Both the position numbers and the translations under genes were made by a program. From NCBI GenBank assembly GCA_023299895.1, contig JALZWI010000217.1, positions 1-14,503 on the forward strand: DNA of 14,503 nt, given 5' to 3'. The stretch comes from Arenicella sp. (GTDB lineage: Bacteria > Pseudomonadota > Gammaproteobacteria > Arenicellales > Arenicellaceae). Shown piece after piece: positions 6,607 through 14,281 of this stretch; positions within the stretch are counted from its first letter, which is position 1; every line of letters starts with the position of its first letter. The notes below the pieces were generated by a model. The model searched no databases and was not told where the DNA came from. It was given only the letters and a program-made list of their open reading frames with translations.

Positions 6607-7680
6607 TTAAGACGTTACCGCAATACTTTTAACCTGAGCATATACTTTTTTGCCAATCTGTAAACCTAATAGTTGAGCTGATTTTCTTGTAATGCGAGAC
6701 AATAAAATTTGATCAGCCACGTTAAGACGGACTAAGACTTGAGGTTGGTCACTCTCTGAAATTTCAACAACGGTTGCGGCCACTATATTTAATATACTGG
6801 TTTGTGTTTGATGCTCTAAAGTCAAACTCACGTCACTCGCGGCTATCCTGAGCTTCACTAACTCACCTACCGCAATAGAGTTATGCAAAACACTCAAGTG
6901 ACCACCAGCAAAACTTAAATAACTGAGCCCATAGTCTGCATCATGTTCTACTAACTGCGCTAGAATAATCGATGCTGCGTCATTGTAATGTGCCAATGGT
7001 AAATCCAAGCGTGTCAAAATTTGTTCTGTAACGCCATGCGCATTCAAACCGTGAGGGTCGAGCAACACCAAATAATCGGCCAATCGAGACACTTCTTCAA
7101 TCGAGTGACTGACGTAAAGAATAGGGATATCTAGTTGCTGATGCAGTGTTTCAATATAGGGTAATATTTCTTGTTTGCTTGCCATGTCTAAGGACGCTAG
7201 TGGCTCGTCCATTAGCAACAAGTGAGGGTTGCTAGCCAACGCACGTGCGATCGCTACTCTTTGTCGTTGCCCACCAGACAAACTGGCGGGGTCACGCTTC
7301 AGCAAGTCAGACAGCCCGAGCATGCTAATAATTTGATCTAAGGAATAGGCATCAACCTTGTTCGATGTTCGCTTAGATCCATACTCTAGATTAGCCTGTA
7401 CATCAAGGTGTTTGAAAAGGCTCGCATCTTGAAAGACATAGGCTAACTGCCGTTGATGAGTCGGGGTAAATTGTTGTTGATCTTGCCAGACCGTATCACC
7501 GATCTTAATTGAAGAATCGGCATACCTATCAAGTCCTGCGATCGCGCGTAACAACGATGTTTTGCCGACACCCGATGGACCAAAAAATGCCGTCACACCC
7601 TGGTTCGGAATTGACAATTCAAACGCTAAAGTAAAGTCATCACGTGCAATATTAAATCGCATATCAATCGAACTAGACAT
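6607..7680 (-). CDS. modC: Molybdate ABC transporter ATP-binding protein with Mop/TOBE domain
   Basis: This protein powers molybdate import with ModA and ModB at the inner membrane. Counting from the ATG at 7680 (357 residues), Walker A is GPSGVGKT (34-41), the Q-loop glutamine is at 84, the signature is LSGGQRQR (134-141), Walker B is LLLMDEP (154-160) and the H-loop histidine is at 192. A Mop/TOBE oxyanion-binding domain covers about 291-354 (TSILNIVAATVVEI, then LLSRITRKSAQLLGL), which distinguishes ModC from other importer ATPases. A longer frame could begin at TTG 7686, overlapping the modB stop. The ATG is preferred because AAGGTGA at 7688-7694 is seven bases from it and almost touches the TTG. 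modB ends two bases upstream, so translation is coupled. Confidence 0.96.
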   Translation of the reverse strand: MSSSIDMRFNIARDDFTLAFELSIPNQGVTAFFGPSGVGKTSLLRAIAGLDRYADSSIKIGDTVWQDQQQFTPTHQRQLAYVFQDASLFKHLDVQANLEYGSKRTSNKVDAYSLDQIISMLGLSDLLKRDPASLSGGQRQRVAIARALASNPHLLLMDEPLASLDMASKQEILPYIETLHQQLDIPILYVSHSIEEVSRLADYLVLLDPHGLNAHGVTEQILTRLDLPLAHYNDAASIILAQLVEHDADYGLSYLSFAGGHLSVLHNSIAVGELVKLRIAASDVSLTLEHQTQTSILNIVAATVVEISESDQPQVLVRLNVADQILLSRITRKSAQLLGLQIGKKVYAQVKSIAVTS

Positions 7681-7682
7681 GC

Positions 7683-8363
7683 TCAAATCACCTTCAGTCT
7701 AAATTGGCGATTGATTGCATACACACTGACCAATAGACAAAAAGACAATACTAATAAACCTGCAGATAACCAATGCGCTTGGGCATATTGCAGACTCTCA
7801 ACATGTTCATAAATCACCATGGACAATACTTGTGTTTCACCAGGGATGCTACCGCCTATCATCAAGACCACACCAAACTCACCAATCGTATGAGCAAAAC
7901 CCAGCACGGTTGCAGTAATCAAACCTGGTCGCGCAAGCGGTATGGCAACAGTTAAAATTTGATCAAAGGGTGATGCACCTAAGGTTGCGGCCACCTCTAA
8001 CTGACGTTGAGACACGCTACTAAACGCGCTGATTAGCGGTTGCACAACAAACGGTAAGGAGTAAATCATTGAACCAATAACTAAACCAGTGAAGGTAAAC
8101 GCCAATGGTTGTACGCCAAAAAATTGCATCAATTGACCTAGAGGGCCATTAGGACCGAGCAATAACAATAGATAAAACCCCAAAACGGTTGGCGGTAAAA
8201 TCAATGGCATGGCGACCAGTGCTTCAATAACGAATTTATAGCGCCACTGACTACGCGATAGCCACCAGGCCAACGGCAAACCAAGCAACAACAATAACCA
8301 TGTTGTTATAAAGGCTAATTTAAACGTGACGCCAAGAGCAATTATGTCAGCTTCGGTGATCAT
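7683..8363 (-). CDS. modB: Molybdate ABC transporter permease
   Basis: This inner-membrane permease of 226 residues has the normal ModB size and about five or six helices, the first at about 12-34. The EAA-like cytoplasmic loop that contacts ModC reads EVAATLGASPFDQ (123-135). HTIGEFGVVLMIGGSIPGET (158-177) is a highly characteristic ModB segment. Helix pairs around 48-70 and 93-115 and a final helix near 198-217 complete the pore. The ATG at 8361-8363 follows the modA stop by 11 bases. The C-terminal codons carry the ribosome binding site of modC, so the three genes form one coupled operon. The gene is intact. Confidence 0.96.
   Translation of the reverse strand: MITEADIIALGVTFKLAFITTWLLLLLGLPLAWWLSRSQWRYKFVIEALVAMPLILPPTVLGFYLLLLLGPNGPLGQLMQFFGVQPLAFTFTGLVIGSMIYSLPFVVQPLISAFSSVSQRQLEVAATLGASPFDQILTVAIPLARPGLITATVLGFAHTIGEFGVVLMIGGSIPGETQVLSMVIYEHVESLQYAQAHWLSAGLLVLSFCLLVSVYAINRQFRLKVI
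7688..7694 (-). promoter_or_regulatory. Ribosome binding site that decides the modC start
   Basis: On the minus strand this reads AAGGTGA, lying inside the last codons of modB. It is seven bases from the ATG at 7680 but only about one base from the alternative TTG at 7686, so the ATG is the likelier modC start. Confidence 0.6.
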
Positions 8364-8374
8364 CGTATAAACAG

Positions 8375-9115
8375 TTAGAGTAGCCCATAGCCGGCTTGAT
8401 GAATAATTTTACGCGCGCTATCGGACTGCATAAACGCATAAAATTCCTTACTGGCTATGGTTTCTTTGATCATTACAGCTTGTTGCTCAATTGGATCATA
8501 TAAATTTTGTGGAATAGACCAAACCGACTCTGAGTTATTTCTATTGATGATCTGTGAATAGGCCACAAAGCCCAGCTCAGCATTACCAGTCACCACAAAT
8601 TGATATGTCTGAGCGATATTTTCACCTCGAACCAACTTGCCAGTTAGTTGTTCACGTAACTTTAACTCATCAATCACTTGTTCAGCCGCCCTACCATAGG
8701 GTGCTAGTTTTGAATTAGCCAGAGCGATGTAACGAATATTAGTGTCGCCTATGCTTGCAGCGCCCAAGTTGGCGCTAGTTTGTCCTGAGCCCCATAAAAC
8801 CAACTTACCAACTGCATAGGTGTAGCGGCTGCTATTGACCACCCAGCCTTGCTGTTCTAACAATGTAGGCCTTTGCACATCCGCAGCGAAAAACAAATCA
8901 TAAGGCGCCCCATTTATAATTTGTGCGTAATGCTTACCTGTAGAGCCATAACTGGTTATCACTTTGTGTGTCGAACGAGTTTCGAACATCTCAACAATAG
9001 ACATCATTGCTGATCTAAAGTTACTCGCAACGGCAATTCGAACGTCAGCTGCGCTGGCAATAGAGACATCTAAAACTGTCAGCGTTAGCAACAAAGAGAG
9101 TGATCGGGTTTTCAT
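8375..9115 (-). CDS. modA: Molybdate ABC transporter periplasmic binding protein
   Basis: The product is 246 residues, typical for ModA. A signal peptide ends near ASA-AD (cleavage after about residue 22), followed by ADVRIAVASNF, the first oxyanion-binding strand with Ser31. GSTGKHYAQIINGAPYDLFFAAD (57-79) contains the second ligand loop (Ser58/Thr59) and the invariant NGAPxDxFxxAD segment. The sequence resembles the ModA subgroup with an ASNF / GSTGK pattern rather than the E. coli form; either would bind molybdate or tungstate. It is the first gene of modABC. The upstream gap of 106 bases to the DUF922 gene may hold the promoter, but no ModE-type palindrome (CGTTATATA-like halves) or molybdenum-cofactor riboswitch could be recognised there. 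Confidence 0.95.
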   Translation of the reverse strand: MKTRSLSLLLTLTVLDVSIASAADVRIAVASNFRSAMMSIVEMFETRSTHKVITSYGSTGKHYAQIINGAPYDLFFAADVQRPTLLEQQGWVVNSSRYTYAVGKLVLWGSGQTSANLGAASIGDTNIRYIALANSKLAPYGRAAEQVIDELKLREQLTGKLVRGENIAQTYQFVVTGNAELGFVAYSQIINRNNSESVWSIPQNLYDPIEQQAVMIKETIASKEFYAFMQSDSARKIIHQAGYGLL

Positions 9116-9221
9116 GCTTTTAGTTTAATACAACTGAATAAATACTGCTGTTGATTACTGCCGCGAATTTTATTTTATTCCATTAAATCTAGAGCAGGTT
9201 TTGACCACGACTTTTTGAGTA

Positions 9222-9806
9222 TTAGTTGTTCACTGAAAATTTGATACTCGCTCCCTCAGTAGTGCCATGCTGAGTACGTTGATCATAAAATTGATCTTCT
9301 TGTGAGTATTTAAACAGAGCGCTATCAATCATGGCTTTGATAGCTTGCGTTAACTGTGTACAACTTGGCGCCGATTTAATTACATAGATACCGTGTTTAA
9401 TTTCGTTGTAAGCCTGTCGACCATTAAAACCATGGTTTTTTTCATGACTGAGTAAATTGGCATACCAAATATTCCATTTTTCTTGCAGCTCTACTGAAGC
9501 ATCCTGCTTGTCGAGCCACTCTGGCATTGTATAGGTAATAATTAGATTAACATTTGATTCAGACACTTCACAACCACGTGCACTTTTTTTAAATTGATAT
9601 CGTGGCTGGATACTCCATTGTGTATCAGCATGAAAGCCGTTGCGGTTGTTTAGATGTAATTGCACATCTAGTTCTTGTGCACTACTTGCTGAAATAGAGT
9701 AATAATTAGTCTGGCTAGTGATCTGTGCAGTAACTTTTATTGGCAGCCAACTGATCAACAGACACAACGTCAGAGATTTTATCCAATCAACCTTATCAAT
9801 CATCAT
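9222..9806 (-). CDS. Secreted DUF922 protein, putative zinc-dependent protease
   Basis: The 194-residue product has a signal peptide (cleavage after about residue 28, near VTAQ). The mature region matches the DUF922 family: YYSISASSAQEL at the start, then TQWSIQPRYQF, a conserved cysteine pair (Cys79 and Cys149), and ITYTMPEW. The zinc-protease-like motif is HEKNH (HExxH, 121-125), and a final YDQRTQHGTTEGA (174-186) carries a third candidate ligand, His180. It should be periplasmic or secreted. Proteolysis is predicted from the motif and not established for the family. The start overlaps the stop of the phosphoesterase gene (ATGA, 9803-9806), so the two are translated together. Two adjacent ATG codons (9806 and 9803) are possible starts and differ by one residue. 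Confidence 0.88.
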   Translation of the reverse strand: MMIDKVDWIKSLTLCLLISWLPIKVTAQITSQTNYYSISASSAQELDVQLHLNNRNGFHADTQWSIQPRYQFKKSARGCEVSESNVNLIITYTMPEWLDKQDASVELQEKWNIWYANLLSHEKNHGFNGRQAYNEIKHGIYVIKSAPSCTQLTQAIKAMIDSALFKYSQEDQFYDQRTQHGTTEGASIKFSVNN

Positions 9807-12352
9807 TCATCCAAAAGCAGGATCGAAATTGCTGCAACAACACCGCCGACAATACGAGCTTGTGCTTCAGGGTCTATTGGTTCTACTCGAATCACAACGT
9901 CATCACTTCGACTTCGGTTTCCATCACTGGCTGTGAGTCGCAAGACATACTCCCCATCTACGCTAAAACGAGCGCGTGTATCAACCGATGATGCATTCTC
10001 AAAAGTGACCGTTCCAGGACCACTGATCTTGGTCCAAGCTGTTGTCACCTGTTGTGGCGTAGGCAGTCCATCGTCGGACACAGTCCCATCTAGGCTTGCT
10101 GACGCAGGCAGCATCACTAACTGGTTTGGCCCTGCAGATACCAATGGTGACAAGTTACCATCTCCGTCTGTTATCTCAAATGTCACACTAAATTTAGGCC
10201 TACTATCGAACAAGTTCGATTCACTTGAATATATATCCACACCATCACTTGACGCTAAGTTTGAAATTAGGAACCCATAGTTAGGGGTAACGCCATCAAC
10301 CCAATTTTGCACCAATTGAACACCGGTTGAGTTTAGATTTAAGGTAAAAGTACCAGCGCTCGTAGGGCTGACAGTTCCTAATACTGTTGAGCCGCTATCG
10401 GTACTGCCTTGCGCTCCAGGACTTGCCCAATTAGTAACGCCCGAATTGTTCCAACTCACTGAATCTTCTGCCCATTCACGCAACAAAGAGTAGACTTGAT
10501 AACCATTACTGCTCGGGTTAAATACTCCGAGTGACACTGACACATTGGTCACAATTGACCCTTCAGGGATGTCTGAAATGTCCCAACGCAGTAAAGAGAC
10601 TACATCGGAGCCAGAATCATCGCCATCTAATAACAGCACGCCCGAATTACCATAGTTGACTGTTGCAGCACCAGAATATAAGTAGCTGTCGATCATTCCT
10701 TCGTAAGCAGAATTTGGAAAACCACCTGCTTGATAATTACGCGTTACAACCGAGTTCAAGGCAAACTCAATCTCACTGTCTGTTGCGATCGTATTTTCAG
10801 TCTCGTCCTTAATATTATTGACAGTCAAGGTATAGGAAATATCTAGAACCAATGAATTTATAACCAGCGACACAACTTTATTGTTAGTACTAAGACTTGC
10901 AGATATAACATTGATTCCCGAATTTATTTGAAAATTAGATATATCACTCGCGCTAAGTTCGGTTACCGCTTCGCTAAATTCAACTTGAATCAACTGTGTA
11001 TTAACAACATTTACGCCAACTAAGACAGGTCTAGTATTGTCAACAATCATGCCTTTATTGATGGTAAATGAATCTGTTACCTGCCCAGAGTCATTTAAAA
11101 ACTCAGTATTTAACTGTGTATCATTTACATCAATAACGACCGAACCAAGTTCGTTCAACGAGGCATACATAGCCTCATGATCTAAGCTGCCCCCTGACAC
11201 GCGGCTAGAGCTGCCAGCAACAATGTACACTGCACCCATGTTAGGTGCTGCTGCTGAATCAGGTTTGGTATAGGCACCATCAAGCGATGGCTTACCACTG
11301 CCGCTATCAACAAAATTATTCGCTGAAAACGAATCCGAATCACCATAGTGTCCATCGATCAAGTATGACCTTTCGTACGAATGACTGTGTCCACTTAAAA
11401 CCAAATCAACACCGTAACTTTCAAGTATTGGCAATGCTCTGGTTCGCATATCAATTAGAAAGCCTTCTGTATCAGAATCATGTGACCCTTTTGAATAAGG
11501 AGGATGATGAAAAAACACGATCAGCCATTCCTTATTATTGACGATCAAGTCGTTTTCCAACCAGGATAGCATAGCTCCATTAACTGACCGATCTGTGCTG
11601 TAAGAGTCAAGTACGACAAAATGAATATTACCGTAATCGTATGAGTAATAAGCCTCAGTACCTGACGGTACCCCACCACTCTCACCCTGCTCGGGCAAAC
11701 TAAAAATACTAAAATAAGGGTCGTCGTGAAGTGGGTCAGCAAACCGATCAACATCATGGTTTCCGATAGTTGACCAAACCGGAGTTTGCCGAAGAATTTC
11801 AGGATAGGCATCAAACATAGCCGTTTGATATTCAGAGTCAGTGCCATCTTCATACGCATTATCGCCGAGCATAATCATCATGTTTGCTCGACTACTACCA
11901 GGGAATTTATTTTTATAAGCATCTCTAACGTTTCGAGAAGCACTACCGGCAATGCCAGAATCACCAACGACCCACAAACGAACAAACTCACTTGAGCCTG
12001 GAATGGGCGACGTTCGAAAATGATAACTACTATCACCGGCTAAAGTGGCCTCCGAATTACCGACGGAATAAAAATACTGAGTTGATGTAGACAGCCCTGT
12101 TAGCAGAACCTCATGATCTGTTCTTGAACCAGCAACCGTTTGCGTTTGAAATAAAGTCGATGGGCTTAAACCAAACCTGACAACAGAACTAGTTGCTGCG
12201 TCAGTGCGCCACTTAACGACCATCCTCGCATCCGTGGCTTGTTGCAAATACGGACCACGTATTACCGTCTGTGAAAAAGCATTGTTGGTGAACAACAGTG
12301 CCATCAGAAGCAGGAAAGCTTTAGTCAGCCATGTTCTTTTAATTAACTTCAT
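9803..12352 (-). CDS. Secreted purple-acid-phosphatase-like metallophosphoesterase with Ig-like, DNRLRE and PKD/REJ-like domains
   Basis: The 849-residue product begins with a signal peptide (about 1-28). A fibronectin-III-like purple-acid-phosphatase N-terminal domain (about 29-115) is followed by a calcineurin-like phosphoesterase domain (about 122-410). Its dimetal motifs are complete: GDSG (130-133), GDNAY (163-167), GNHD (197-200), HH at 282-283 and GHSHSYER (321-328). An SbsA/Big-type Ig-like domain (about 440-532), a DNRLRE domain (about 540-728) and a PKD/REJ-like domain (about 735-826) follow. The tail is a short hydrophobic stretch ending LLLDE. It probably hydrolyses phosphate esters or nucleotides at the cell surface or outside the cell. 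It is coupled to the DUF922 gene downstream and diverges from the TPR gene. The C-terminal modules may bind surface polymers. Substrate unknown. Confidence 0.93.
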   Translation of the reverse strand: MKLIKRTWLTKAFLLLMALLFTNNAFSQTVIRGPYLQQATDARMVVKWRTDAATSSVVRFGLSPSTLFQTQTVAGSRTDHEVLLTGLSTSTQYFYSVGNSEATLAGDSSYHFRTSPIPGSSEFVRLWVVGDSGIAGSASRNVRDAYKNKFPGSSRANMMIMLGDNAYEDGTDSEYQTAMFDAYPEILRQTPVWSTIGNHDVDRFADPLHDDPYFSIFSLPEQGESGGVPSGTEAYYSYDYGNIHFVVLDSYSTDRSVNGAMLSWLENDLIVNNKEWLIVFFHHPPYSKGSHDSDTEGFLIDMRTRALPILESYGVDLVLSGHSHSYERSYLIDGHYGDSDSFSANNFVDSGSGKPSLDGAYTKPDSAAAPNMGAVYIVAGSSSRVSGGSLDHEAMYASLNELGSVVIDVNDTQLNTEFLNDSGQVTDSFTINKGMIVDNTRPVLVGVNVVNTQLIQVEFSEAVTELSASDISNFQINSGINVISASLSTNNKVVSLVINSLVLDISYTLTVNNIKDETENTIATDSEIEFALNSVVTRNYQAGGFPNSAYEGMIDSYLYSGAATVNYGNSGVLLLDGDDSGSDVVSLLRWDISDIPEGSIVTNVSVSLGVFNPSSNGYQVYSLLREWAEDSVSWNNSGVTNWASPGAQGSTDSGSTVLGTVSPTSAGTFTLNLNSTGVQLVQNWVDGVTPNYGFLISNLASSDGVDIYSSESNLFDSRPKFSVTFEITDGDGNLSPLVSAGPNQLVMLPASASLDGTVSDDGLPTPQQVTTAWTKISGPGTVTFENASSVDTRARFSVDGEYVLRLTASDGNRSRSDDVVIRVEPIDPEAQARIVGGVVAAISILLLDE

Positions 12353-12419
12353 TTGAAAAAGTCATCCCGCAGTAGATTGGTAGTCCAATAATTATTGTTG
12401 TTATGTCATTTTTTTGATC

Positions 12420-12425
12420 ATTATA
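12420..12425 (-). promoter_or_regulatory. Candidate -10 element for the phosphoesterase gene
   Basis: The minus strand reads TATAAT here, about 68 bases upstream of the ATG. The nearest -35-like sequence, TTTGAC, is only 15 bases away, so the promoter is plausible but not strong. Confidence 0.35.
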
Positions 12426-12490
12426 CAGACACACAAATTAGTCAAACTCATGATGGTGACAATTATCAATTACTTGAAAGAGAAAAGACC

Positions 12491-12520
12491 TTGATGGACA
12501 CCTTAAAACACAGCTAATAT
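12491..12520 (+). promoter_or_regulatory. Candidate promoter of the TPR gene, possibly giving a leaderless message
   Basis: TTGATG (12491-12496) and TAATAT (12515-12520) are 18 bases apart. The -10 ends six bases before the ATG at 12527, so transcription would begin at or next to the start codon. The absence of a Shine-Dalgarno sequence before this ATG agrees with that. The match is moderate. Confidence 0.3.
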
Positions 12521-12526
12521 GCATTC

Positions 12527-13360
12527 ATGGCTAATATTGATTTCACTATTTATAGACGAAACACCTTCTGCTTGATTTTCTGGGCTGTGATAGTTGTATC
12601 GCCAGCCCGCTCACATTCCGACATTGAGCTGCAAATAAAGTCCTTAGACGAGCAAATACTGACAGAAAGCAATAATGGCCAACTATATTTAAAAAGAGCA
12701 GAACTACATCGACAGCATTTATCTTGGGGTGAGGCTCTAGCAGACTACGAAAATGCTGAAAAACATGGGGTCGCAAATTATGTTTTGTACTTTTACCGAG
12801 GGCGTTTATATCAAGAGTCGAACCAAGAAAATAAAGCACTACAAAATCTTAGTGCTGCTATCGAATCTAATCCTGCCCATGCGCAAGCATATATTGAACG
12901 ATCAAAGATTCCCTCAAGACCAATATTAGAAGCCGTCAGCGATTTAGATTCCGCAATATCTTTGCTACAAAAACCATCACCAGATTTATATTTAAATCGA
13001 GCTCAATTATTAGCGGCGGCCGGCCCTGAACACTTTGAACACATGATGTCTGGCTTACAGGATGGTATTAATCAGCTCGGCTCAATTGTGTCATTGATCG
13101 AATTTGCAGTTACAAACAGTATGTCTCAAGAAAAATGGATTACTGCACAAAAACAAATAGAGCAATTACCGACCATACTAAGACAAAGCCCAAAATGGCT
13201 CTATATTGAAGGGCAAAACCAAAGCCATTTGAATAACACTAGCCATTCAAAAGAACTTTACCAACAGGCTCTCGATAAAATTGAAAAACTTCCGAATGCA
13301 CGTGCTAACAGTTCAGCAATACAACGACTAAAAAAAGAAATCCAAGCAGCGTTTAGATAA
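12527..13360 (+). CDS. Exported tetratricopeptide-repeat protein
   Basis: The 277-residue product has a hydrophobic N-terminal segment (about 12-25) ending in SPARSHS, consistent with a signal peptide or anchor. TPR-like helical pairs occur at about 51-84 (GQLYLKRAELHRQHLSWGEALADYENA), 85-118 (VLYFYRGRLYQESNQENKAL), 153-186 and 223-256 (PKWLYIEGQNQSHLNNTSHSKELYQQAL). The spacing is close to the 34-residue norm, though the middle repeats are degenerate. Such proteins are scaffolds for protein contacts, so a role in the periplasm or envelope with the divergently transcribed phosphoesterase/DUF922 pair is a reasonable but unproven inference. There is no cysteine lipobox after the signal. No Shine-Dalgarno sequence precedes the start, so its exact position is uncertain. 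Confidence 0.8.
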   Translation: MANIDFTIYRRNTFCLIFWAVIVVSPARSHSDIELQIKSLDEQILTESNNGQLYLKRAELHRQHLSWGEALADYENAEKHGVANYVLYFYRGRLYQESNQENKALQNLSAAIESNPAHAQAYIERSKIPSRPILEAVSDLDSAISLLQKPSPDLYLNRAQLLAAAGPEHFEHMMSGLQDGINQLGSIVSLIEFAVTNSMSQEKWITAQKQIEQLPTILRQSPKWLYIEGQNQSHLNNTSHSKELYQQALDKIEKLPNARANSSAIQRLKKEIQAAFR

Positions 13361-13766
13361 TCTAGTTTCTGTTTACTTAGTACGTTTGGGGGGACAATCT
13401 CTTCGCGTATTCGCAACCTAGATATTCACATCTGGGTTGATACCAATATCAAACACCGATTTAGATAGTTAGCTGGCTTAGCATCGCTGTCATTAACAAT
13501 GAAAAATGTTTTATTGTTTGGTGAAATAATAATTCTTTGGTTACCGCGAGTATTCAAAAAAATCAACGGCCATAGTATTCGCATCTTTCAAAATTGATCA
13601 GTCAACTCATTTAACCAGCAGGACCACCATTTCGAAACTTCTCTTTTCATCAACGAAAAGTGATTATAAACTAACAAAATTAGCGTTATAAAAACTCGGT
13701 TAATACCAAACAAGACCTCATTTCATTCTCTTTATTTTTATTATTAGTGTTTTTGATTTATGATCC

Positions 13767-13787
13767 GTTATATTCCTGAAATATAAC
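13767..13787. promoter_or_regulatory. 8-bp palindromic hairpin or operator upstream of doxX
   Basis: GTTATATT (13767-13774) and AATATAAC (13780-13787) are perfect inverted repeats around a 5-base centre, CCTGA. The odd-spaced, AT-rich dyad contains a T-N11-A pattern as in LysR-type binding sites. No regulator gene is adjacent, so its owner is unknown. Confidence 0.4.
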
Positions 13788-13832
13788 ACTACTAAATCAG
13801 GTCTAACGCTTATAACAATATAAAAACAATTT

Positions 13833-13837
13833 GAGGA
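13833..13837 (+). promoter_or_regulatory. Strong ribosome binding site of doxX
   Basis: GAGGA lies eight bases before the ATG at 13846. It is the clearest Shine-Dalgarno sequence in the window and fixes the start. Confidence 0.7.
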
Positions 13838-13845
13838 ACTAAATA

Positions 13846-14271
13846 ATGACAAATGAAAGAAACACTGACTTAGGGCTACTAATACTGCGTGTATCACTAG
13901 GTATCGTATTCTTAGCTCATGGCTACCTAAAGGTTTTCGTATTCGGACTTGACCGTGGTTTTGGTGTATTCGAGGCCCATACGGTTTGGCATATCAACAT
14001 GATCCCAGGTTGGTTAATCTATCCCTCCGCCTTCATAGAATGGGTTGGTGGCTTTATGCTGATTTTTGGCTATAAAATTCGAATTGCTGCTCTTTTTACT
14101 GCCGCTGTTGCGTTCGGTGCCGGTGCTGTGCATTTTGAAAATGGTTGGAACTACACCAGCAAACCTGACGGTGGTTGGGAGTATGGTATTTTCTTATGTG
14201 TTTGCTGTTTTGTTGTTTATCTGTGTGGCGCAGGAAAATACGTTCTATTCGGCTCGAAAGAAAACAGCTAA
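13846..14271 (+). CDS. DoxX family membrane protein
   Basis: The 141-residue product has the usual DoxX length and four helices, near residues 9-28, 54-75, 78-97 and 113-131. The N-terminal motif LRVSLGIVFLAHGYLKVF, with Arg15 and HGxxK (25-29), is the family signature. EWVGGFMLIFG (65-75) is the conserved second-helix segment. DoxX proteins sit in the inner membrane, and in some bacteria are linked to thiosulfate oxidation, redox stress or catechol metabolism; no partner gene is next to this one, so its job is unknown. A loop of about 15 residues (98-112) between helices three and four is rich in Gly, Trp and Asn. The gene has a strong ribosome binding site and ends ten bases before a very strong terminator, so it looks like a short, well-expressed single-gene unit. 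Confidence 0.92.
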   Translation: MTNERNTDLGLLILRVSLGIVFLAHGYLKVFVFGLDRGFGVFEAHTVWHINMIPGWLIYPSAFIEWVGGFMLIFGYKIRIAALFTAAVAFGAGAVHFENGWNYTSKPDGGWEYGIFLCVCCFVVYLCGAGKYVLFGSKENS

Positions 14272-14281
14272 GGTTTTGTCT

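Larger units (their letters stand above)
13361..13845. other. AT-rich intergenic region of 485 bases, no convincing gene
   Basis: This lies between the TPR gene and doxX, both on the plus strand. It contains a 6-bp stem (13643-13660, CTTTTC and GAAAAG), the 8-bp palindrome at 13767-13787, and a 52-codon minus-strand frame (13426-13584) that is too weak to call. No strong terminator follows the TPR gene. A doxX leader or an unrecognised small RNA could be present but cannot be shown. Confidence 0.5.

Noticed and set aside
9116..9221. ModE operator or molybdenum-cofactor riboswitch upstream of modA
   Set aside because: No TATATAACG-type dyad and no space or pattern for the riboswitch fold could be recognised in 106 bases.
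11245..11995. Several frames of 69-104 codons inside the phosphoesterase gene
   Set aside because: The phosphoesterase frame covers them with complete catalytic motifs, so the others are out-of-frame shadows.
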